Assembly (NCBI RefSeq): GCF_000829195.1
Contig: NZ_AP013294.1
Span: 558,001-622,000 of the forward strand
Source of the DNA: Bacillus sp. OxB-1
GTDB lineage: Bacteria > Bacillota > Bacilli > Bacillales_A > Planococcaceae
Direction of reading: 5' to 3'
DNA length: 64,000 bases
Each line of letters opens with the position of its first letter. Position 1 is the stretch's first letter. The notes under the pieces are model-generated. The model ran no database searches, was not told the origin of the DNA, and saw only the letters and a list, made by a program, of their open reading frames with translations. Of this stretch, positions 54,738 through 62,433 are shown one piece after another. Position numbers and translations under genes: made by a program.

Positions 54738-55725
54738 CTCTCGCCACCCCTTTCACAGACGCGGAAGCCGATGCAGGCTCACTCGGCTCTTGTTTACTAT
54801 GTGGTTTTTTCGCAAAATCAAAGAGGGACACGATCCCTTTCGGACGGAAAAACAGCACGAGCACGACCGCCAAACCAATGACAATATTCGTAATCCCGAC
54901 GAACGCATTCGTGAAATGCGGAATAATCGTAAAGAGCACGGCACCAATAATGGCACCTGGAATGGAAGCCATCCCGCCGACCACAATCATGGCTAGTAAC
55001 ATCAGCGATGTCACGATGCTAAAATCATCCGGACTGACAAACCCAATCCAATACGCATATAACCCGCCCGCGATGCCAGTGAAGAAGGCGCTGATGACAA
55101 ACATCATCGTTTTATTAAACGCGATATGGATACCGTTTGCCTGCGCAGCCACTTCACTGTCACGGATGGCAACAAACGCCCTGCCCAATCCGCTTTTCAC
55201 AATATTATTCATGACCCAGATAATTAGGAGGGTTATGAGGACGACGACGTAGAAAAACTGAATGTCAGAAGAGAGGAAGGCGGGCCGGGTAACCGAGAGT
55301 CCCGAATAACCATTCGTCACGGTATCCCAATTCAATACAATTTGTGGAACGGATAGCCCGAACCCGAGTGTCGCTACCGCCAAAAAGTGGCCACTCAACC
55401 GGACGGCCGGCAAGCCAATCACCAAACCGATTACGCCTGTCACCACTCCAGAAAGTGGGAGCAATAGCCAGATCGGCAAATTATATTTCCCCGCTAAAAT
55501 GGCGACCGTATATCCTCCGATTACGAGGAAAGCTGCATTTCCGACGGAGATCTGTCCACCGAAACCGACAAGCAGGTTCAAAGCCATCGCCGCGATGACA
55601 TACACACAGGCCAGAACGAAGAGTGTCATGAAATAACCCGAATTCCCGACCAGCATCGGAAATGCCAGGGCAAATAAAATCAACAGGCCGACCCACGCTT
55701 TTTTATTCCCAAGAAGTTGTTTCAT
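54724..55725 (-). CDS. Liv-type ABC permease (LivM-like)
   Basis: 333 residues with about ten membrane segments, including the LivM hallmark ALNLLVGFGGQISVGNAAF. Heterodimer partner of the next permease. Transport of a carboxylate rather than an amino acid is inferred from the operon. Confidence 0.9.
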   Translation of the reverse strand: MKQLLGNKKAWVGLLILFALAFPMLVGNSGYFMTLFVLACVYVIAAMALNLLVGFGGQISVGNAAFLVIGGYTVAILAGKYNLPIWLLLPLSGVVTGVIGLVIGLPAVRLSGHFLAVATLGFGLSVPQIVLNWDTVTNGYSGLSVTRPAFLSSDIQFFYVVVLITLLIIWVMNNIVKSGLGRAFVAIRDSEVAAQANGIHIAFNKTMMFVISAFFTGIAGGLYAYWIGFVSPDDFSIVTSLMLLAMIVVGGMASIPGAIIGAVLFTIIPHFTNAFVGITNIVIGLAVVLVLFFRPKGIVSLFDFAKKPHSKQEPSEPASASASVKGVARDVNL

Positions 55726-55731
55726 TGTTCA

Positions 55732-56598
55732 TCACACCTTCTTCACCATTTTTTCTCCGCCGAATAGGCCTTGTGGACGAATGTAAAGCACTGCCACAAT
55801 CAACAGGAAGGTATACACCATTTTCATTTCTGGAGCGCCATAGTAGCTGACCAGATTCTCAAAAACTCCGACAATCAATCCTCCAATTAATGCGCCAGGC
55901 AAACTGACAAACCCGCCAAGTACCGCGGCTGCAAAAGCCATCACCAAAACTGTGAACATCATATTGATATTCAGGAAAGTGATAGGCGCGGTCATCATAC
56001 CGGCCACTCCACCAAGGATAGCTCCGATTGCCCAAATGGACAGAAAGACCGTTGACACTTTCACCCCCATCAGTTCGGCTGCTGTAATATCCTGTGATGA
56101 GGCCCGCATCGCCAACCCCACTTTGCTATATTTGAAGAAAAAGTAGAACAGCAACATCAAAACAGCAGTCAATCCAACAACAAATAACTCATTTGGCGTT
56201 ACAAAAACCGAGCCAATCTGAAAAGGAGCCCCTTGCACAGCTTCCGGATAACTCGTCGGATGATGCCCCCAGATTAATCCGGCAACCCCGTTCAGAATGA
56301 GAAACAACCCCAGCGTCATCACCATCTGGAAAATATGGGATTGGTTCTGAATCCGCTTCATGAACACTTGATAAATGACAATACCGAGTATCGCGGCAAA
56401 GGCGAGTGCAAGGAAAAAGGAGACCAGATACGGCAAATTCAGGCTGGATAGAAACAGGAAACTGACAAATGTCGTGATCATCGCCATCTCCCCTTGCGCA
56501 AAATTCACTACGCCGGTCGTTTTATAAATGAGCACCATCCCTAATCCTGCCAGACCATACACACAGCCGAAGATCAATCCACTGATAATAATTTGCAT
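55732..56598 (-). CDS. Liv-type ABC permease (LivH-like)
   Basis: About 288 residues with eight membrane segments; GLGMVLIYKTTGVVNFAQGEM is the LivH signature. Start at the ATG following AAAGGTGGGA. Six bases before livM. Confidence 0.9.
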   Translation of the reverse strand: MQIIISGLIFGCVYGLAGLGMVLIYKTTGVVNFAQGEMAMITTFVSFLFLSSLNLPYLVSFFLALAFAAILGIVIYQVFMKRIQNQSHIFQMVMTLGLFLILNGVAGLIWGHHPTSYPEAVQGAPFQIGSVFVTPNELFVVGLTAVLMLLFYFFFKYSKVGLAMRASSQDITAAELMGVKVSTVFLSIWAIGAILGGVAGMMTAPITFLNINMMFTVLVMAFAAAVLGGFVSLPGALIGGLIVGVFENLVSYYGAPEMKMVYTFLLIVAVLYIRPQGLFGGEKMVKKV

Positions 56599-56697
56599 TT
56601 TGCGTCCCACCTTTTCGCGTTCAAATTCAATTACATCTTTACATCATGACGTCCTCACTCAACCGATATATACCAAATCAACTTACCCAACTTGTAG

Positions 56698-56740
56698 AAA
56701 AAGAAGAAGAGACTCGACGCCTTTTCTTCTTTTCTCTTTT
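56698..56740 (-). other. Pyrimidine/purine stem-loop after livK
   Basis: AAAAGAAGAA-type arm pairs with TCTTCTTCTTTTT. It may lower read-through from the binding-protein gene to the permeases. Confidence 0.4.
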
Positions 56741-58028
56741 AATCCGAAGTAACTTCACCCGTTTTCGGATCGACTGTCATAATGACAGAAGTAGATTCGA
56801 TTTTTCCGTCTTTCGCTTCAGTCAAATACAACGATGTGACGCCATAGTGATTTTCCTCGGAAAATGAAACACCTGCGTAAATGGAATCTTTCCAGTTGTC
56901 AAATGTATAGAAGGTTTCCAAAAAGCTTGGCCAGTCTAAGTTATCCTCGGCCCGTTTCAAGCCCTCAACGAACACTTCCGCACTTCCCCAGCCCGATTGA
57001 CTTACACCAACCAACGGCTCTTTCGGATGATCGGACCCGAATCGTTCAACAAACAACTTCAAACTGTCGCTTTCATCTCCTCCACCCGGAATCGGAATCG
57101 TAGCAGCTGAAATCGTTCCATTCCAAACATCTTCTCCCGCAAGTTCAAAGAGATTCGAGTCATTACCGCCTACAGACGCAACAATATACGTAATATCATT
57201 TGCCCCGATCCGATAAAGAGCCTTTTTAAAGTTAGCTGCCGGATTCGGTGTACTCAATACAATGACAGCATCCGGTTTTGCATTTTGAATCTTTTGAGCT
57301 TGCGAACTGAACTCTACATCCGTTTGCAAGAAATTCACTTCTTCTACAATTTCTACATCCGCATAATTACCGATTGCTTCTTTGATCGCTTCATATCCTT
57401 CTTTTCCTAGATCATCATTCTGATAGGCGATGGCAATCGTTTTGGCATCCGCTTGATTGACCGCATAATCCAAAAGAAGTTTCGCTTCAATGGAGTAATT
57501 GATGACACTGCCACCCAATACGTTTGGAATCGGCGGATCCATCAATTGTTTATTTCCTGTCCCTGGCATAATGACAGGAATGCCTGTCTGCTTGTAATAA
57601 TCCAAAACCGCTAAGTTGGCACTGGATCCTACGTTTCCAACCATTGCAAACACTTTATCCTGCTCCACAAGTCTTTTTACCATTTGAACGGTTTTCGCTG
57701 GTTCCCCTTGATTGTCATAGGCAACCAACTTCAACGTCCGTCCATTGACTCCCCCGTTTTCATTGATGTAATTGAAATAGGATTCAACCGCTTTCCGGCT
57801 CGAGTCATAAATGGCAGTAGCCCCGGTTTGCGGACCTACAAAACCAACAAGAATTTCACTATCCGTTACCCCTTGCGGTAAATCGCCCTTTCCTTCCGAA
57901 GCATCCGCACTGCTTGAAGTTCCCTCCGGCTCACCGTTACACGCGGCCAATAACATAATGATCATTAAACATAAGAAGCCTTTGATACCAATCTTCCGCC
58001 ATTTTTTCCTATATCCTCGCTTATCCAT
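56739..58028 (-). CDS. Liv-type substrate-binding lipoprotein
   Basis: 429 residues with a lipoprotein signal (lipobox LAAC) and a periplasmic-binding-protein type I fold (ILVGFVGPQTGATAIYD). First gene of an eight-gene unit with two permeases, two ATPases, acyl-CoA synthetase, acyl-CoA dehydrogenase and hydroxyacyl-CoA dehydrogenase. That context suggests a hydrophobic acid (short or branched fatty acid, or aryl-alkanoate) as ligand. ATG after GGAGGAAATG. Confidence 0.88.
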   Translation of the reverse strand: MDKRGYRKKWRKIGIKGFLCLMIIMLLAACNGEPEGTSSSADASEGKGDLPQGVTDSEILVGFVGPQTGATAIYDSSRKAVESYFNYINENGGVNGRTLKLVAYDNQGEPAKTVQMVKRLVEQDKVFAMVGNVGSSANLAVLDYYKQTGIPVIMPGTGNKQLMDPPIPNVLGGSVINYSIEAKLLLDYAVNQADAKTIAIAYQNDDLGKEGYEAIKEAIGNYADVEIVEEVNFLQTDVEFSSQAQKIQNAKPDAVIVLSTPNPAANFKKALYRIGANDITYIVASVGGNDSNLFELAGEDVWNGTISAATIPIPGGGDESDSLKLFVERFGSDHPKEPLVGVSQSGWGSAEVFVEGLKRAEDNLDWPSFLETFYTFDNWKDSIYAGVSFSEENHYGVTSLYLTEAKDGKIESTSVIMTVDPKTGEVTSD

Positions 58029-58189
58029 TTTGCATTTCCTCCCTAAGATTTATTTTGGTTAAAAACTTTGTCCTTTCGGCCTCGCAATTCCATTTTTACA
58101 CAAGAACCACCACCTCCATTTTAGAATATTGACGTTACATTCATTAAATTAAAACCGACCTTCCACAACTTTCTATACTCAATATCAGG

Positions 58190-58203
58190 AAACGCTTACA
58201 TTT
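58190..58203. promoter_or_regulatory. cre-like site in livK leader
   Basis: AGGAAACGCTTACA matches the CcpA consensus at 12 of 14 positions, consistent with catabolite repression of the operon. Confidence 0.45.
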
Positions 58204-58246
58204 TTGTTCATAAATATAATTCAGCAAACCAAAATACTATTAATGA

Positions 58247-58304
58247 ATGTGATTCACTATTTGTCCAGAAACTCCAAAACAAAAATAAATGAATCCATAT
58301 TTAT
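58247..58304. promoter_or_regulatory. FadR-like palindromes upstream of livK
   Basis: TGAAT-GTG-ATTCA at 58247-58259 and ATAAAT-N8-ATTTAT at 58285-58304 lie in the leader. They share the TGAAT/ATTCA half-sites found by the TetR gene, linking both units to one regulator. Confidence 0.5.
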
Positions 58305-58353
58305 CAATGTTTATTAGCATTTTTAACAATGAACTAACCATCACTTTAAATGT

Positions 58354-58382
58354 ATAGTAGTTTAATATTTGAATATTGTCAA
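58354..58382 (-). promoter_or_regulatory. Sigma-A promoter of livK operon
   Basis: On the minus strand TTGACA (58382-58377) and TACTAT (58359-58354) are 17 bases apart. The leader to livK is about 320 bases. Nothing else is seen between 58383 and 58561. Confidence 0.6.
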
Positions 58383-58561
58383 CAGTTATTTCAAACGAAT
58401 TATTCGGTAATTGAATAGGATATCAATTATTTTCTGCATTTAATTAAAAAAAGGAGTGTTTTATTACCAAATTACAATTTACAAATATTACATAATGAAT
58501 GAGTCATCATACTAAAACAAAAAAACAGAGGAACAATTCATTCCCCCGCTTGAAAGTATCG

Positions 58562-59287
58562 TTATTGATTTCGCTCCCCATGCACCCCCATCGCATCCCG
58601 CATCCACTCCGCCAATCCCTCCCCGAACTGATCAATATTCCTAGTGAATCGCTCATCAGCCACATACATTTCCCCTAACCCTTTGAACGCTTCCAAGGAA
58701 TAGGAGCCAATTTTGTTGAGGAATGTATACCATTCGCCGATTGCTTCCTGCGCCTCGCTGGATTCGGGCTTGAGGTGACGGAGGTCTGCCAGTTTGATAT
58801 AGATACGGTTCATCTCTGCCTCCAGCTCTTTTCCAAACTGGGCGACTTTTTTAGTCGATTCATCAACCGCTTGGTCTCCCCAGCGTTCCCTCGCCTCTTG
58901 TTCGTATGGATTATGACTGAAGTCAAACCCTTTAAATTTTTCTTCATTCGTCATTGTTCTTTCCCCCTTCTCGTGTTGGATGGTCTTTTCAATCGTTTCA
59001 ATCATGATGTCCAGTTGCTTGCGCTTGGCAATCAGCATATCGAGCTGCAACTCGAACGCTTCCTTCCGGTCGAAAGTCGGACTGCCGAGCAGCTCTTTGA
59101 TTTTTTTCAACGGGAAGCCGAGTTCCCGGAAAAACAGGATTTGCTGTAGTGTCGCCAAATTCGAATCCGAATACAGCCGATACCCCGCTTCAGTCACATC
59201 ATCCGGCTTGAGCAATCCAATCTCATCGTAATGATGCAGCGTCCGCACACTCACCCCCGTCAGCTCTGCGACTTCTTTCACTTTCAT
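58562..59287 (-). CDS. MerR-family regulator with TipAS domain
   Basis: 241 residues: MerR winged helix (VKEVAELTGVSVRTLHHYDEIGLLKP), coiled coil to about 110, and a TipAS antibiotic-binding domain. Relatives (Mta, TipAL) activate drug-efflux or their own genes on ligand binding. Its own promoter has the 19-base spacer that MerR proteins correct by DNA twisting. Confidence 0.88.
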   Translation of the reverse strand: MKVKEVAELTGVSVRTLHHYDEIGLLKPDDVTEAGYRLYSDSNLATLQQILFFRELGFPLKKIKELLGSPTFDRKEAFELQLDMLIAKRKQLDIMIETIEKTIQHEKGERTMTNEEKFKGFDFSHNPYEQEARERWGDQAVDESTKKVAQFGKELEAEMNRIYIKLADLRHLKPESSEAQEAIGEWYTFLNKIGSYSLEAFKGLGEMYVADERFTRNIDQFGEGLAEWMRDAMGVHGERNQ

Positions 59288-59310
59288 CCCTCTGCCCCCC
59301 TTCCGTCTTT

Positions 59311-59341
59311 ACTATAAAATATCACGTTAGGTGAGGGTCAA
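59311..59341 (-). promoter_or_regulatory. MerR-type promoter, 19-base spacer
   Basis: TTGACC (59341-59336) and TATAGT (59316-59311) are 19 bases apart on the minus strand. The spacer holds TCAC-N5-GTGA, the expected operator for the regulator encoded next. Confidence 0.7.
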
Positions 59342-59372
59342 TAGGGATCGGCAAATATATAACCTCACTACC

Positions 59373-59436
59373 TGTAAAACATATTTGACAACCTTCCCAC
59401 ATTTCATTACACTAAGGCTGTAAAATAGTTTTGACA
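59373..59436 (+). promoter_or_regulatory. XRE promoter with two operators
   Basis: TGTAAAACATATTTGACA (59373-59390) and TGTAAAATAGTTTTGACA (59419-59436) are near-palindromic copies. The promoter TTGACA (59385) and TACACT (59408), 17 bases apart, is bracketed by them, as expected for autorepression. Confidence 0.65.
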
Positions 59437-59453
59437 CCTAAGGGGGATGATCC

Positions 59454-59660
59454 GTGAAAAATTTGATCAAGGAATATCGGGAGCGCCAAGGATTGTCGCA
59501 AGGGAAGTTGGCGGATTTATGTGAGGTTAGCCGGCAAACGATCAATGCGATCGAGAATGACAAATACGACCCAAGTTTGCAGTTGGCATTTGATTTGGCG
59601 CGTACTTTGGGTGTTCGGGTAGATGAATTATTTTTGGATGAAGGGAAGGGAAAAAAATGA
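59454..59660 (+). CDS. XRE-family HTH regulator
   Basis: 68 residues, essentially one lambda-type HTH (LSQGKLADLCEVSRQTINAIEND). GTG start after AGGGGG. It overlaps the membrane-protein gene by ATGA and likely represses its own promoter through the two operators upstream. Confidence 0.88.
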   Translation: MKNLIKEYRERQGLSQGKLADLCEVSRQTINAIENDKYDPSLQLAFDLARTLGVRVDELFLDEGKGKK

Positions 59661-60046
59661 GCACAAAACGACTTGGTGGCCTTATTATCGGGACAGCCAC
59701 GCTGGTTGTCATCATCTTCACTATCTATAAACTCTTTGCGGGAAAAGAAGTTGGGTACAATGAAATCATGACAATCGGTGTTTTACTAATGATGTACTTT
59801 TCAGCAATTACGTGGGGGACGAAAGAGGACAAGGATGGGATTCTGCAGGAGGAAGAATTGGGGCAGCGAATTACCGAGAAAAGCGCGAAAATCAGTTATT
59901 TCGTCTTACTCGTCTTCATTCTGATTGCCGTGGCCGCAGATCATTTTGTCAACGGGTCATCGAATATTTTTCTTCTGATCATTCTGGGACTTGCCATGTG
60001 CACATTGCCCTTTGTGGAATTTCTCATGGCAAGGAAATATCAATGA
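59657..60046 (+). CDS. Membrane protein paired with XRE regulator
   Basis: 129 residues with four membrane segments. No named family recognised. Coupled to the XRE regulator by ATGA, a pairing frequent in Bacillales in which the membrane protein may influence the regulator; that is inference. Confidence 0.7.
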   Translation: MSTKRLGGLIIGTATLVVIIFTIYKLFAGKEVGYNEIMTIGVLLMMYFSAITWGTKEDKDGILQEEELGQRITEKSAKISYFVLLVFILIAVAADHFVNGSSNIFLLIILGLAMCTLPFVEFLMARKYQ

Positions 60047-60114
60047 GGCGCTCTTCAAAAATCGTGGGGCTCTCCATCCTCAAAGAAAAATTATAAGAAA
60101 GGACAGATTGCCTA

Positions 60115-60549
60115 ATGTGGAAAAGCTATATTCAATCCGTCACCAAAGGGTATCACTTCAAAGAACCTGCTCATCTCGCCGACATACAGCGCATTCAAAA
60201 GGAACTTCGCGTCGACTTACCTCAGGATTTACGGACGTTATTCAATGAAACCAACGGCGTATTTGATGAATTCAACTGTCCTCTTATCTGGTCTGTCGAT
60301 CAAATCGTAAAAGATAACCTGTTCTTCCGGAATTCTGAGGATTACAAAGATATTTATATGCCTTTTGACCATCTCCTCTTTTTCTCAGATTCGGGTGCCG
60401 GCGATTTGTTTGGATACCCAATATTGAATGGACAAATTCAAAGAGACGATATTTTCGTCTGGGACCATGAGTCGGATAGCCGGACTTGGGTCGCTTCCTC
60501 GTTACAGGATTTTATTGAAGGATGGGCGAATGACAGGATTTCCATCTAG
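60115..60549 (+). CDS. SMI1/KNR4 (SUKH) family protein
   Basis: 144 residues; LRVDLPQDLRTLFNETNGV and LLFFSDSGAGDLFGYP are SUKH signatures. Many members are immunity proteins against polymorphic toxins, but no toxin gene is nearby, so the role is open. Confidence 0.8.
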   Translation: MWKSYIQSVTKGYHFKEPAHLADIQRIQKELRVDLPQDLRTLFNETNGVFDEFNCPLIWSVDQIVKDNLFFRNSEDYKDIYMPFDHLLFFSDSGAGDLFGYPILNGQIQRDDIFVWDHESDSRTWVASSLQDFIEGWANDRISI

Positions 60550-60564
60550 AGGCCAGCATCCCCC

Positions 60565-61665
60565 TCAAGATGCCGGTCTCGTCAGCTTCTTTTCGCCTTT
60601 TACTAATTTATCGATCACCTGGAGCATGAAGCGGATCCCTTTTTTATCGTGACGGAAATGATTGAAGCTGCCGATCACGTACGCATCCAATTGGGGATGA
60701 TAAAACAGGAATGACCCTGTCGATCCGGCATTGCCCCAGACATTGTATTTCGCGGGCATCAAGATGGGAACTGTTTTGAAATTCATAACCCCATACCCAT
60801 AGTCGATACCGACAAAGAACTTCGACCAGTCGCTTTTCATCTTGGCCAGCGTCTTTTCATTCACCAACTGATGATGGACCAGCGCTTTCATGAAGAGAAG
60901 CAGATCTTGCGTAGTGGAAACGATGCCGCCTCCTGCATATAAGAGACTCAAACTCGTATGATCGGTGATATCTTCATTCCGCATATACAATCGAGCCACC
61001 GGAAGTTCCGTTTCCACGACAGCATCCGAGAAAACGAGGTAGGTTTGGGTCATGCCGAGCGGCTGGAAAATCATCGTCTGCAAATTTTTCCCGAGGGACA
61101 TTCCGGTTGCCTTTTCCACGATTAACCCAAGAAGATGGTAGCCTGTGTCGGAGTAATGAAACCCTTCACCAGGCGGAAAATGGGGTACAAAATGCTGTTT
61201 GGCCCATTCGATTACTTCCCGTGGTGTCCACTTGTGGGTAGGCTCCTCCAGTAGCATATCGATGATTGACTTTCCTTGTTTAGGCTGCTCTTCCACGAAA
61301 TCATGCAGACCGGACGTATGGTTCAATAAATGCTTCACCCGGATATCCTCGGAATAATCGACCCTCTTATACACATGGAGGTCCTTCATCAAATCGGCAT
61401 CGATATACTTGGAAATCGGGTCTTCGAAGGACAGCAAGCTCCGCTCCTCCAACATGCCGACCAACACAGCCGTGACTAGCTTGCTGACGCTCGCAATGTA
61501 ATATGGTTGCCGGGGGTGATGGGTGTTTTCGCCTTCCGATACTTGTACGTCGATATCCAGTTTTTCCGAATGGACGAGCAAAGCGGAATTGTGGATTTTC
61601 GGGTCCTTTTTCACTCTTTTCTTGAAAAAATGTTCGATGGAAGCTTCCACCTGTTCTCTTGTCAT
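60565..61665 (-). CDS. Beta-lactamase-fold serine hydrolase
   Basis: 366 residues of the class C/DD-peptidase-like group: S-x-x-K in ASVSKL, the Tyr motif as YSDTGY and HTSGL. No signal peptide, so a cytoplasmic esterase or peptidase is likelier than an antibiotic-resistance enzyme. Substrate unknown. ATG after AGGAGATGAG. Confidence 0.82.
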   Translation of the reverse strand: MTREQVEASIEHFFKKRVKKDPKIHNSALLVHSEKLDIDVQVSEGENTHHPRQPYYIASVSKLVTAVLVGMLEERSLLSFEDPISKYIDADLMKDLHVYKRVDYSEDIRVKHLLNHTSGLHDFVEEQPKQGKSIIDMLLEEPTHKWTPREVIEWAKQHFVPHFPPGEGFHYSDTGYHLLGLIVEKATGMSLGKNLQTMIFQPLGMTQTYLVFSDAVVETELPVARLYMRNEDITDHTSLSLLYAGGGIVSTTQDLLLFMKALVHHQLVNEKTLAKMKSDWSKFFVGIDYGYGVMNFKTVPILMPAKYNVWGNAGSTGSFLFYHPQLDAYVIGSFNHFRHDKKGIRFMLQVIDKLVKGEKKLTRPAS

Positions 61666-61813
61666 CTACTCATCTCCTGTTTGATCGTTGCCCCCCCATT
61701 TCTCTTCATTATATTTCTCTGATAGAAAGCCATTCACCTCCCTGACAAATAATTTTTTATTCTTGGAACTTTCCTTTTACTCAAATCGTATATAAGCAAA
61801 AGGAGGAATTGGT

Positions 61814-62137
61814 ATGCTATTAACCACTACTAACGTGCTGCAAGGAAAGACTGTTGAGACGTATCATGGCATCGTGTCGGGAGAGGCAATCATGGGTGCT
61901 AACATTGTCCGGGACATCTTCGCATCGGTGACCGATATCGTTGGCGGAAGAAGTGCTGCTTATGAAGATAAGCTGGCGGAAGGCCGGAAAATTGCTATGG
62001 ACGAAATGGCCCAACGAGCGAAAGCTTTGGGTGCGAATGGGGTCATCGCAGTTGATCTGGATTTTGAAACGGTCCGGGAAGGCATGATGATGTGCATCGC
62101 AACAGGCACTGCGGTGACATATCGGGATGGAGAATGA
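61814..62137 (+). CDS. YbjQ/UPF0145 family protein
   Basis: 107 residues; GEAIMGANIVRDIFA and AKALGANGVIAVDLDFE are characteristic. The family forms rings and has been suggested to bind heavy metals; function unproven. Single gene after AGGAGG. Confidence 0.88.
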   Translation: MLLTTTNVLQGKTVETYHGIVSGEAIMGANIVRDIFASVTDIVGGRSAAYEDKLAEGRKIAMDEMAQRAKALGANGVIAVDLDFETVREGMMMCIATGTAVTYRDGE

Positions 62138-62146
62138 GACGGAGAT

Positions 62147-62216
62147 CTTGATTTGGGAATAAAACACCGAAACTGACGGATATACTTGCGAACTTGAAGA
62201 ATATCCTGCCCAATTC
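62147..62216. repeat. 21-base-pitch array H (short)
   Basis: CGAAACTGA at 62168, CGAACTTGA at 62189 and CCAATTCAA at 62210 stand 21 bases apart, with GGATATAC/GAATATCC repeats between. Only three units, just beyond ybjQ. Confidence 0.45.
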
Positions 62217-62221
62217 AAAAA

Positions 62222-62420
62222 GGGGCTGTCCAGAAAGTGGATTTTCCGGTTAAACACGCAAAAAGCAAGGGCTCTGGTCGCTTTCCGCGGGCCAGCCGAC
62301 GAGCCTCCTCCGGCTTACAGCCGTGCGGGGTCTCGTCGGCCGGCTTTCCCGCAGGAGTCTCCCGGCACCCTTGCTTTTTGCTAGTATCCAACTCTGTGCC
62401 TGGACTTTTTGGACAGCTCC
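62222..62420. repeat. Long palindromic repeat element
   Basis: Outer arms GGGGCTGTCCAGAAAGT and its near complement (62404-62420) enclose a perfect 14-base inverted repeat, GCAAAAAGCAAGGG at 62258 with its complement at 62368. The core is GC-rich and itself folds (GGTCGCTTTCCGCGGG, GTCTCGTCGGCC). It looks like a dispersed non-coding repeat of Bacillales. A and T runs outside make it a likely bidirectional terminator. Confidence 0.7.
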
Positions 62421-62433
62421 TTTTCGTATTGAT

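Noticed and set aside
62222..62420. Insertion sequence
   Set aside because: Only about 200 bases long and without any transposase frame.
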